Both the position numbers and the translations under genes were made by a program. 34,507 bases of DNA from positions 6,310 to 40,816 of the forward strand of contig NZ_JAAGNW010000015.1 in the NCBI RefSeq assembly GCF_010645215.1. Reading direction: 5' to 3'. The DNA comes from Burkholderia multivorans (GTDB lineage: Bacteria; Pseudomonadota; Gammaproteobacteria; Burkholderiales; Burkholderiaceae). This document shows positions 1 through 6,819 of the stretch, piece after piece (within the stretch, counting starts at the first letter, position 1; each line of letters starts with the position of its first letter). Under the pieces are notes generated by a model. The model saw only the letters and a program-made list of their open reading frames with translations, was not told the DNA's origin and did no database searches.

Positions 1-2
1 CG

Positions 3-206
3 AAGCGCGATGCGCTGGTGGCGTTCGTGCGCACGCTCGTCACGACGCGCGGCACGGTGCCGGCCGACGCGCTCGAACGGTTCCGCGCGGCGGGATTCAG
101 CGAACGGCAGGTGATCGAGGTGATTCTGACGGTGACGGGGATCACGTTCACGAATCTCGTGAATCGCGTCAACGATACGGATCTGGATTTTCCGGCGGTG
201 GTGTGA
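3..206 (+). CDS. Carboxymuconolactone decarboxylase (AhpD-like) family protein, 3' end only
   Basis: The reading frame is open from the window edge to a TGA at 204-206, so only the last 67 residues or so are visible. The segment has the look of the C-terminal half of a CMD/AhpD-like protein: a helix reading LVTTRGTVPADALERF, then GFSERQVIEVIL, then a helix ending in NLVNRVNDTDLDFP. In this family that tail packs against the core carrying the CxxC redox pair or the decarboxylase site, which lies upstream of the window, so peroxidase-type and decarboxylase-type activity cannot be told apart. An internal GTG at 18 is not the real start because homologous sequence continues to its left. Confidence 0.7.
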   Translation, partial: KRDALVAFVRTLVTTRGTVPADALERFRAAGFSERQVIEVILTVTGITFTNLVNRVNDTDLDFPAVV

Positions 207-385
207 GGACGGGGCGGGCGCGTGCCCGATGGGCTGGGGGCCGGATCGGCGAGGGCGGTGGAGCGGCCGGTTGGCGGCGCGCCCGGGCGAGCGCTTGGCT
301 GGGAGATCGTGTGGCGGCGGGGGCGGCAGGGCCCGCCTGCCGCCGCCGCGCTTCACTTGGAGCCCCGGCGGCGTCAGGCGCGCGC

Positions 386-404
386 AGCCCCGATCGCCGG
401 GGCT
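386..404 (-). terminator. GC-rich hairpin just after the 95-residue minus-strand gene
   Basis: AGCCCCG (386-392) and CGGGGCT (398-404) form a perfect 7-bp stem around a 5-base loop, 10 bases beyond the TAA of the minus-strand gene ending at 414. There is no clear U-tract, so this is only a possible intrinsic terminator. It sits in the 207-base gap between that gene and the convergent plus-strand gene ending at 206. Confidence 0.4.
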
Positions 405-413
405 CCGCCGCGC

Positions 414-698
414 TTACTTCGCTTGGGCCGCGAGCCCGCTTTCCAGCATCTCGGTCAACAGGCCCGTCATCCCTTCCGGATGCGCGGCCGCTTGCGCGTT
501 CAGGCGCGCGACCAGCTCGACATTGAGCTTGCACGCGAACGGCACGAGGCCCTGCGCCTGTTCGAGCTTGCGGCGCTCGCGACGGTCGATCGGGGCGGCT
601 TCGGCATTCTTGCCGAAGCGGGCGGCCGAGCCCTGCTTCATGGCTTGGGTCAGCTTGAGCGCTTTGTTCTTCTCGAGATCGGTTTTCTTCATGGCCAT
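414..698 (-). CDS. Small protein of unknown function, possible RHH-like C-terminus
   Basis: This frame encodes 94 residues starting MAMKKTDLEKNK. GAGGT lies seven bases before the ATG at 698, which fixes this start over the upstream in-frame ATG at 761. The N-terminal half is rich in Lys, Arg and Glu (DRRERRKLEQAQ) and probably helical. The C-terminal half (VPFACKLNVELVARLNAQAA, then GMTGLLTEMLESGL) reads like a strand followed by two helices, as in ribbon-helix-helix DNA-binding proteins. That comparison is only an impression and no function is claimed. A GC hairpin follows the stop. It is transcribed divergently from the squalene synthase-like gene, with about 137 bases between the two starts. 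Confidence 0.65.
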   Translation of the reverse strand: MAMKKTDLEKNKALKLTQAMKQGSAARFGKNAEAAPIDRRERRKLEQAQGLVPFACKLNVELVARLNAQAAAHPEGMTGLLTEMLESGLAAQAK

Positions 699-835
699 GG
701 CGGCTACCTCAGTTCGTTCAAAATGGGTGCGATTGTACGCATCACACCGCGCGCCGAACACCCGCCTCGTGCGGCCGGGATCCGGTGCGTCGAGCTACAA
801 TTCGGCAGCTTCCGATTTCCATCACCGATCCGTAC

Positions 836-1912
836 ATGGCCACACCACCTCGGGCTTTCCTGCTGGGCCCCCTGCTGAAAGGCGTTTCCCGCTCGTTCTA
901 CCTGACGCTGCGCGTGCTGCCGGAAGGCATGCGCGACCCGATCGGGCTCGCCTACCTGCTCGCGCGCGCCGCCGACACGATTGCGGACACCTCGCTGATC
1001 GCGCCCGCTCAGCGGCTCGAACTGCTGTTGTCGCTGCGCGCGCAGGTGAACGGCACGCCCGATCCGGACGCGCTGCGCCGGATCGCGGGCGAGGTCGCCG
1101 GGCAGCAGACGGTGTCCGACGAGAAGACCCTGCTCGAATCGCTCGAACCGGCGCTCGCGATCCTCGCGCAGTTCGACGACGGCGACCGCGCGGCGGTGCG
1201 CGGCATCGTGACCACGTTGACGGAAGGCATGGAATTCGACCTGCGCACCTTCCCCGACGAAACCTCGGGACAGATCGTCGCGCTGCGCCGGCCGGACGAA
1301 CTGGATCGCTATACCTATCTGGTCGCGGGCTGCGTCGGCGAATTCTGGACCGCGATGACCTATGCGCATCAGCCGGGCGTGCTCACCGCGGATGCCGCGA
1401 CCATGACGGCGCGCGGCATCCGTTTCGGCAAGGCCTTGCAGATGACGAACGTGTTGCGCGACTGCGGCAAGGATCTGCGCATCGGCCGCTGCTATCTGCC
1501 GGTCGAGCTGCTGGGCCGGCACGGCCTCGCGCCCGAGGATCTGTCGGGGCCGGACGCGTCGCGGCGTGCGCGGCCGCTGCTCGTCGACCTGGTGCGGCTC
1601 ACGCTCGATCACTTCCGCGCGGGCATCGACTATACGTTTGCGATTCCCGCGCAGGCGATGCGGCTGCGCCTCGCCTGCCTGTGGCCGATCCTGATCGGCC
1701 TCAAGACCTTGCTGCTGCTGGTGGAGAACGACGCGTGGCTCGATCCGGCGCGGGCGTCGAAGGTGCGCCGCAACGACGTCTACAAGGTGCTCGCGTATTC
1801 GGCGCCGCTGTCGCTGTCGAACGGCCTGCTGCGGGTCTGGCTCGACCGGCTCACGCGCGATATCGAAGCGCGGCTCGGCGAATCGGCCGGGGCTGCCGGC
1901 GTGCGCGTTTAA
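836..1912 (+). CDS. Squalene/phytoene synthase-family prenyltransferase (squalene synthase type)
   Basis: The protein of 358 residues should join two prenyl diphosphates head to head, making squalene or a related C30 or C40 product. SRSFYLTLRVLP (18-29) and the first Asp-rich motif DTIAD (47-51) mark the family. YLVAGCVGEFWT (161-172) matches the conserved central segment, and NVLRDCGKD (205-213) is the second Asp motif in the form found in single-enzyme squalene synthases. A hydrophobic C-terminal helix (LWPILIGLKTLLLLV) is present. The ATG at 836 starts MATPPRAFLL; a GTG further upstream would add a poor extension, and the Shine-Dalgarno is weak. No hpnC, hpnE, hopene cyclase or carotenoid gene adjoins it, so the end product is open. 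Confidence 0.85.
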   Translation: MATPPRAFLLGPLLKGVSRSFYLTLRVLPEGMRDPIGLAYLLARAADTIADTSLIAPAQRLELLLSLRAQVNGTPDPDALRRIAGEVAGQQTVSDEKTLLESLEPALAILAQFDDGDRAAVRGIVTTLTEGMEFDLRTFPDETSGQIVALRRPDELDRYTYLVAGCVGEFWTAMTYAHQPGVLTADAATMTARGIRFGKALQMTNVLRDCGKDLRIGRCYLPVELLGRHGLAPEDLSGPDASRRARPLLVDLVRLTLDHFRAGIDYTFAIPAQAMRLRLACLWPILIGLKTLLLLVENDAWLDPARASKVRRNDVYKVLAYSAPLSLSNGLLRVWLDRLTRDIEARLGESAGAAGVRV

Positions 1913-2010
1913 GAAGCGTTTAAGTTCGCGTCTGCTATAACCCGAAGCAGGCGGGCCTTTGCCGACGCCGTCCGGCGCCGGCTCCCGCCGCATCACGAGA
2001 GGATCTTTCC

Positions 2011-2205
2011 ATGCGTTTGCTGCTCGCCCTGTTGTTGCCCTGGCTGCAGTTCTTCACGATCGGCCGTCCGATCGCCGGCATCATCTGTCTGCTGTTGCAG
2101 ATCACGGTGATCGGCTGGCTGCCGGCCGCGATCTGGTCGGTGTATGCGTTGAGCCAGTACAAGACGGATCGGAAGATCGAAGCGGCGTTGCGCGGCCGGC
2201 CTTGA
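2011..2205 (+). CDS. Pmp3/YqaE-family small membrane protein
   Basis: This is a 64-residue protein almost entirely made of two transmembrane helices (about residues 2-24 and 27-49) followed by a short charged tail, YKTDRKIEAALRGRP. Length, the internal GRP turn and the second helix (CLLLQITVIGWLPAAIWSVYAL) fit the Pmp3/YqaE proteolipid family (PF01679). Yeast and plant members affect membrane potential and salt or cold tolerance; bacterial roles are poorly known. GAGAGGA lies about eight bases before the ATG. It is monocistronic in appearance, between the squalene synthase-like gene and the hip locus. Confidence 0.85.
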   Translation: MRLLLALLLPWLQFFTIGRPIAGIICLLLQITVIGWLPAAIWSVYALSQYKTDRKIEAALRGRP

Positions 2206-2241
2206 GTCGCGGTGTAGATACAGGCTTCGCCTATTTCGGAG

Positions 2242-2291
2242 GAAATCTATATAATTTATGCACATCAATCTGCATAAAATATATAGATTTC
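2242..2291 (+). promoter_or_regulatory. hip promoter and palindromic operator
   Basis: Two 20-base arms (2243-2262 and 2271-2290) are inverted copies with 19 of 20 pairs matching, separated by 8 bases; the pair 2242/2291 also matches. The inner core is TATGCA-N8-TGCATA. The E. coli HipB operator is TATCC-N8-GGATA, so half-site position and spacer agree while the half-site bases differ. A perfect -10, TATAAT (2250-2255), lies inside the left arm, so a bound repressor would block RNA polymerase. The -35 (about TTCGCC at 2226) is weak. The likely ligand is the HipB-like protein encoded at 3538. Confidence 0.75.
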
Positions 2292-2298
2292 TGCCAAA

Positions 2299-3521
2299 AT
2301 GACTCGCACATGCACCATCCAACTCCACGCTGGCGGCGTCTGGCAAGACGTCGCCAGCGTCAACCTGTTCGGTCAACCCGAGGAGGGATGGCGCTGTCGC
2401 ACCTACACGGGATACGACGTCGAGTGGGCGGTCACGCATGGGCCGGCATGCGACGCGCACTCCGTGACATGCCGTTTTCCGGTTGGTCTCGAACCGTTGG
2501 AGCAGCCGCATTGGCCTGTTTTCCTGATCGACTTGCTACCGCAGGGGTTCGGCCGTTTCGAACTGCTGCGCCGTCTGGGGCTTCCGGAGACGGCGGAGGA
2601 GGCGGCCGATTGGTCGTTACTGCTCTCGGGCGCAGGCAATTCGATCGGCAATCTGCGCGTGAAGGAAGCGGCACAATGGCTGGCCGAGAGGCAGGGGCCG
2701 TTACAGGGCTTCACTGAGGACGAAATCGCGGCGCGCGGCGACGCATTCAGTGAATATCTTGCTGCGCACGGATTTTTCGTTGCGGGCTCGTCGGGTGTGC
2801 AGGGCGAGTGGCCGAAGCTGCTGTTGACTCGGGCCGACGACGGCCTTTTCTACTTGGATCACACGCTTCCGGACGAGCGGGCAGCCGCGCATTACATCGT
2901 CAAGTTCGGGCGCGGCACGAACGAACGCCTCGCACAGATTCTCAGGCATGAGGCGCCGTACATGGCGATCGCGCAGTTCATCGGGCTGCGTACACATGCT
3001 CCGTTGGCGTTGCACGGGCGTTCGCTGTTCATCCCGCGCTTCGATCGCGCGCGTCGCGATACAGGGATCTTGCGTCTTGCCCAGGAGAGCATTGCGTCGC
3101 TGACCGGCAAAGCTGGCTTTGGCGTCGTCCCGACGCACGACGAGGTGTGCTGGCATCTCGTGCGGCAATGCACGGATCCGCAGATCGAGGTGGGTGAATA
3201 TCTGTGTCGCGATGTGGCGAACCTGGCGCTGGGCAACAAGGACAATCACGCACGGAACACGGCGCTACAGCGCGACTTCGACGGCCACATCGCACTGACG
3301 CACGCGTACTCGATGCGATCGTCCGGTCGAGCGAACCGGAGCCCGGCGAAACCCACCGTGTGCTCGATCGCAGCGCGTTGGCGGCGCGGCTGAACGATCT
3401 GGCGCCACGCTTGCGCGAGATTGCCAAGCACGGTGTCGACTTCGGGCTGGAGCCGGACGTGTACGCGTATCTTCGGCCGGGGCTTGAGCGGCTGGCCGAT
3501 GAAATGGCCGCACTGCGCTGA
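2299..3521 (+). pseudogene. hipA: HipA-family serine/threonine kinase toxin, frameshifted
   Basis: The first frame (ATG at 2299) gives a HipA-like protein: the N-terminal subdomain, a P-loop-like segment GVQGEWPK (166-173), the ATP-site segment YIVKFGRG and the catalytic loop GNKDNHARN (312-320, catalytic Asp 315). It stays HipA-like to HIALT (330-334), then reads through unrelated sequence to a stop at 3393. The family's C-terminal helices reappear in another frame from about 3306 (VLDAIVRSS) to the TGA at 3519-3521. The expected Pro-Leu-Tyr-Asp segment after ALT, carrying the second metal-binding Asp, is missing. Joined, the two parts make roughly 405 codons, shorter than full HipA. This points to an internal deletion of a few tens of codons that is not a multiple of three. 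No good Shine-Dalgarno precedes the start. The kinase is probably inactive. Confidence 0.8.
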
Positions 3522-3537
3522 CGCGAAGGACGCCGCG

Positions 3538-3822
3538 ATGGACAAGCGCTACAACATGCTCCCGGTGCCCGAACAACTGTCGCTGCGCCGGCAGGCGATC
3601 GAGGACGTGCTCGCGCATCCCGAGTGGACGTTGCAGGAGTCCGTGCGCCATCTGAAGCGCACGATGCGGCTGACGAGCGCCGAGATGGCGAAGCGCGCCG
3701 GCGTTTCGATGAAGACGATCCAGGATATCGAACAGGGGCGCAGCGATGGCACCGTGCAGACCATGAGCCGCATCTTCGGCATGCTCGGATTGAAGCTGGG
3801 CGTCGTGCGGAAGCAGGCGTAG
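3538..3822 (+). CDS. hipB: HipB-like XRE-family antitoxin/repressor
   Basis: This intact 94-residue protein has an XRE helix-turn-helix in its second half (TSAEMAKRAGVSMKTIQDIE, followed by QGRSDGTVQTMSRIFGMLG). The N-terminal helix, LSLRRQAIEDVLAHPEW, is typical of HipB-like proteins found beside this class of hipA. The ATG at 3538 follows GAAGGA by seven bases and lies 16 bases after the hipA stop, so it is probably translated from the same mRNA. The order hipA then hipB is the reverse of E. coli hipBA. It presumably still represses the palindromic promoter at 2242-2291 although its partner toxin is broken. Confidence 0.85.
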   Translation: MDKRYNMLPVPEQLSLRRQAIEDVLAHPEWTLQESVRHLKRTMRLTSAEMAKRAGVSMKTIQDIEQGRSDGTVQTMSRIFGMLGLKLGVVRKQA

Positions 3823-3857
3823 CGGCTGTCGCCGGGCCCGGCCTCATCGCGCCGGAT

Positions 3858-4058
3858 TCACTTCGTCGCCGCAAACAAGGTCAGGTTCATGAAGATCTTG
3901 AACGCGTAGCCGAGCGACACGGCGCCTGCCACGCCGCCCGCCCACAGGATCACGAACCAGACCCAGCCGGGCAGCCGGCGCTTCGCGCCGGGAAGATCAG
4001 GGCCGCCTGCGCGGCCGTCGGCGCGATGCTCAGTGATGGTAGTAGTGCTGGTCTTCAT
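3858..4058 (-). CDS. DUF2474/CydX-like small subunit of the bd oxidase
   Basis: This 66-residue protein has a charged N-terminus and one transmembrane helix (about residues 31-58, WVWFVILWAGGVAGAVSLGYAF). Its start at 4058 lies inside the 3' end of cydB, a 29-base overlap, and is preceded by AAGG about seven bases upstream. One-helix proteins at this exact position in cydAB/cioAB operons (CydX, or DUF2474 in cyanide-insensitive oxidases) bind subunit A and stabilise the haems. The WAG motif in the helix agrees with DUF2474. The assignment rests mainly on context, size and topology. It is convergent with hipB, 35 bases away. Confidence 0.7.
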   Translation of the reverse strand: MKTSTTTITEHRADGRAGGPDLPGAKRRLPGWVWFVILWAGGVAGAVSLGYAFKIFMNLTLFAATK

Positions 4059-5037
4059 GTCGTACCTTGCCTCGAAATACCCAGTAACCCATCGTAGTGT
4101 AGGCGACGATGATCGGCAGGATCACCGCGGCGCCTACCAGCGTGAAGGTCTGGCTCGAACGCGGCGCGGCCGCCTCCCAGATCGTCATGGTCTGCGGAAT
4201 CGCGTACGGGAACAGCGTCACGAGCAGGCCGACGTAGCCGAGCAGCACGAGCAGCAGCGCGAGCACGAACGGCGTCATGTCGTGGCGGGCGTGCACCGCG
4301 CGGTACATCCACAGCGCGCAGCCGGCCACCAGGAACGGCACCGGCAGCAGGCGCCAGAACAGCCCGGAGTCGAACCAGCGCTGCGCGATCGACGGGTCCT
4401 GCAGCGGCGTCCACAGGCTGATCACCGCCATGAAGCCGAGCAGCACGACCGTCAGCGGCCACACCACGCGGTGCAGGCGGCGCTGCAGGTCGCCTTCCGT
4501 CTTCGCCACCAGCCAGCAGCAGCCGAGCAGCGCGTAGGTCACGATGAGGCCCAGGCCCGTCAGCAGGCTGAACGGCGTGAGCCAGTCGAACGCGTGGCCG
4601 GCGAACTGGCCGTCCTTGATCGGGATCCCTTGCAGGAACGCACCGAGCGCGATGCCCTGGAAGAAGGTCGCGCCGGCCGAGCCGCCGATGAACGCGAGAT
4701 CCCACAGATGCTTGGTGCGGCGCGCCTTCGCGCGGATCTCGAACGACACGCCGCGGAAGATCAGGCACACCAGCATGAAGATCAGCGGCAGGTAGAGCGC
4801 CGAGAGCACGGTCGAGTAGACGATCGGGAACACGGCGAACAGGCCCGCGCCGCCCAGCACGAGCCAGGTCTCGTTGCCGTCCCACACGGGCGCGACGGTG
4901 TTCATCATCAGGTCGCGTTCCTTCTCGTCCGGGAAGAACGGGAACACGATGCCGATGCCGAGATCGAAGCCGTCCAGCACGACGTACATGAAAAGGCCGA
5001 ATGCGATGATCGCGGCCCAGATGACGGTGACATCCAT
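4030..5037 (-). CDS. cydB: Cytochrome bd-type quinol oxidase subunit II
   Basis: This 335-residue polytopic inner-membrane protein has about eight to nine helices. DGFDLGIG (22-29) and WDGNETWLV (52-60) are signature segments of CydB/CioB. The subunit forms a heterodimer with CydA and supports the oxygen-reducing di-haem site without carrying haem itself in most members. The ATG at 5037 is preceded by GAGGT seven to eight bases upstream and lies 34 bases after the cydA stop, so the two are one operon; the small downstream gene overlaps its end. The His-rich tail (HEDQHYYHH) is unusual but harmless. Confidence 0.95.
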   Translation of the reverse strand: MDVTVIWAAIIAFGLFMYVVLDGFDLGIGIVFPFFPDEKERDLMMNTVAPVWDGNETWLVLGGAGLFAVFPIVYSTVLSALYLPLIFMLVCLIFRGVSFEIRAKARRTKHLWDLAFIGGSAGATFFQGIALGAFLQGIPIKDGQFAGHAFDWLTPFSLLTGLGLIVTYALLGCCWLVAKTEGDLQRRLHRVVWPLTVVLLGFMAVISLWTPLQDPSIAQRWFDSGLFWRLLPVPFLVAGCALWMYRAVHARHDMTPFVLALLLVLLGYVGLLVTLFPYAIPQTMTIWEAAAPRSSQTFTLVGAAVILPIIVAYTTMGYWVFRGKVRHEDQHYYHH

Positions 5038-5071
5038 TTGTTTTACCTCGTAGGCTTGGGCGGTCGCTGCG

Positions 5072-6484
5072 TCAGGCCGCGTCGATCAGGTGATTCGTCG
5101 CCGACAGCGGGCGGCGGCCGGTGTGGTCGGGGCGCGCGTCGTGCGCGTCGTCGTGTCCGTCGCCGGGCAGCGCGGGGCCGGCCTTCATGAGTTTCAGCAT
5201 GTAGTAGATGCCGGTGCCGAACACGAGGAAGTACACGATCACGAAGGTCAGCAGCGACAGGCCGACCTGCTGCGTCGACAACGGCGACACCGCATGCGAG
5301 GTGCGCATCACGCCGTACACCACCCACGGCTGACGGCCGACCTCGGTCGTCACCCAGCCCGCCAGCAGCGAGATGAAGCCGGTCGGCCCCATCACGAGCG
5401 CGGCGCGCTGGAACCACTTCGATTCATAGAGGCGGCCGCGCCGGCGCAGGGCCCAGGCGGCGAGCGCGAGGCCGATCATCGCGAAGCCGAGCGCGACCAT
5501 GATGCGGAAGCTCCAGAACACGACCGTCGAGTTCGGCCGGTCCTCGGGCGGGAATTCCTTGAGGCCGCGGATCTCGCCGTCCCAGCTGTGAGTCAGGATC
5601 AGGCTGCCCAGGTGCGGAACCGACACCGCGTAGCGCGTGGTTTCCGCCTGCATGTCGGGAATCCCGAACAGGTTGAGCGAGGTGCCGCCGCGTTCGGTTT
5701 CCCACAGGCCCTCGATCGCGGCGATCTTGGCGGGCTGGTGCTTGAGCGTGTTGAGGCCGTGCTGGTCGCCGATCATGGCCTGCACGGGCGCGAGCACCAG
5801 CAGCAGCCACAGCGACATCGAGAACATCTTCTTCACCGCACGGTCGCGGCGGCCCTTCAGCAGGTGCCACGCGGCCGTCGCGGCCACCACCAGCGCGGCG
5901 ACGATGAACGCGGCGATCGCCATGTGCGCGAGCCGGTACGGGAACGACGGGTTGAAGATGATCTGGAACCAGTCGGTCGGCACTACCTTGCCGTCGACGA
6001 TCTCGAAGCCCTGCGGCGTCTGCATCCAGCTGTTCGAGGCGAGGATCCAGAAGGTCGAGATCAGCGTGCCGATCGCGACCATCAGCGTCGCGCCGAAGTG
6101 CGCGCGCGGGCTCACGCGGTTCCAGCCGAACAGCATGATGCCGAGGAAGCCCGCTTCGAGGAAGAACGCGGTCATGACCTCGTACATCAGCAGCGGGCCC
6201 GTGACCGAGCCGGCGAAGCTGGAGAAGCCCGACCAGTTGGTGCCGAACTGGTAGCTCATCACGACGCCGGACACGACGCCCATGCCGAACGCGACCGCGA
6301 AGATCTTCGACCAGAACAGGCAGAGGGTTTTGTAATAGGGTTTGCCGGTCTTGAGCCAGCGGTATTCGAGCACGGCGATGAAGCTCGCGAGGCCGATGCT
6401 GAGCGCCGGGAAGACGATGTGGAACGAGACGGTGAAGGCGAATTGCAGGCGGGCCAGATCTAGGGCCGAGAATGCGGTTTCCAT
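5072..6484 (-). CDS. cydA: Cytochrome bd-type quinol oxidase subunit I (CioA-like, short Q-loop)
   Basis: Subunit I oxidises ubiquinol and reduces oxygen to water without pumping protons. Haem ligands can be placed: His22 (SFHIVF), His187 (RLAHMA) and Met329 (FWSFRIM). Glu102 and Glu110 lie in the proton path, Lys253 and Glu258 in the quinol-site segment KIAAIEGLWE, and GRQPW sits at 383-387. At 470 residues it has the short Q-loop of CioA-type (cyanide-insensitive) enzymes rather than the long loop of E. coli CydA. The ATG at 6484 lacks a strong Shine-Dalgarno. An Anr/FNR-type box lies about 180 bases upstream, which suggests induction at low oxygen. Confidence 0.95.
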   Translation of the reverse strand: METAFSALDLARLQFAFTVSFHIVFPALSIGLASFIAVLEYRWLKTGKPYYKTLCLFWSKIFAVAFGMGVVSGVVMSYQFGTNWSGFSSFAGSVTGPLLMYEVMTAFFLEAGFLGIMLFGWNRVSPRAHFGATLMVAIGTLISTFWILASNSWMQTPQGFEIVDGKVVPTDWFQIIFNPSFPYRLAHMAIAAFIVAALVVAATAAWHLLKGRRDRAVKKMFSMSLWLLLVLAPVQAMIGDQHGLNTLKHQPAKIAAIEGLWETERGGTSLNLFGIPDMQAETTRYAVSVPHLGSLILTHSWDGEIRGLKEFPPEDRPNSTVVFWSFRIMVALGFAMIGLALAAWALRRRGRLYESKWFQRAALVMGPTGFISLLAGWVTTEVGRQPWVVYGVMRTSHAVSPLSTQQVGLSLLTFVIVYFLVFGTGIYYMLKLMKAGPALPGDGHDDAHDARPDHTGRRPLSATNHLIDAA

Positions 6485-6509
6485 ACGTGTAGACCGAGGC
6501 TGACGACAC

Positions 6510-6531
6510 CCGCCGGCGGGGCTGCCGGCGG
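6510..6531 (-). other. Perfect inverted repeat in the cydA leader
   Basis: CCGCCGGC (6510-6517) and GCCGGCGG (6524-6531) are perfect 8-base arms around a 6-base spacer, about 25 bases before the cydA ATG. If the transcript starts near the upstream Anr box, this hairpin lies in the 5' leader, close to a start codon with a weak Shine-Dalgarno. A role in translation control is only a possibility. Confidence 0.4.
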
Positions 6532-6660
6532 ACCCCGCGCCGCGCGCGATTCGGATGGGCGACAGGGTTGCGGCGAGTATCGCGCAGCGTGTTGCGGCGC
6601 GAAATGTGCCAACTCGTCGCAGAGGTCAAGCGCTGATCCCGGTGTTTCGGATCTAAATCA

Positions 6661-6674
6661 TTGATTGGTATCAA
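6661..6674 (-). promoter_or_regulatory. Anr/FNR box upstream of cydAB
   Basis: TTGATTGGTATCAA is a perfect match to the FNR/Anr consensus TTGAT-N4-ATCAA. It is the only distinctly AT-rich patch in the 335-base gap 6485-6819 between cydA and the upstream operon; the rest of that gap is GC-rich and shows no gene. With the class II spacing of about 41 bases, transcription toward cydA would start near 6626. No good -10 is visible at that spot, so the exact start is uncertain. Both flanking genes are on the minus strand, so cydA is the natural target. Confidence 0.7.
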
Positions 6675-6754
6675 ATTTGGCGGAATCGTCCGAGGCGCGC
6701 GCCGCGCGGCGTCCTGTCGCACCTGCGGCAATCCACCGCGCCGCAGCAGGGGAA

Positions 6755-6772
6755 CCGGCGGCGCGCCGCCGG
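6755..6772 (-). terminator. GC palindrome after the crotonase-family gene
   Basis: CCGGCGGCGCGCCGCCGG is an 18-base perfect palindrome about 50 bases beyond the stop at 6820 of the minus-strand operon. It could fold in the transcript and end transcription, but no U-tract follows. Confidence is low. Confidence 0.3.
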
Positions 6773-6819
6773 GCGGCCCGGCGCACGAGGCGCGCGCACG
6801 CCGCATGCGCCGCTGCGCG

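Noticed and set aside
229-1923. 564-residue open frame over the squalene synthase region
   Set aside because: It is an Arg/Ala-rich shadow frame caused by high GC; the overlapping frame has clear family motifs.
704-1996. 430-residue antisense frame
   Set aside because: It has no motifs and an Arg/Gln/His-rich composition typical of the reverse strand of a GC-rich gene.
4033-6463. Long plus-strand frames opposite cydAB
   Set aside because: These are mirror frames of two unmistakable oxidase genes, with composition biased to Arg, His, Glu and Ala.
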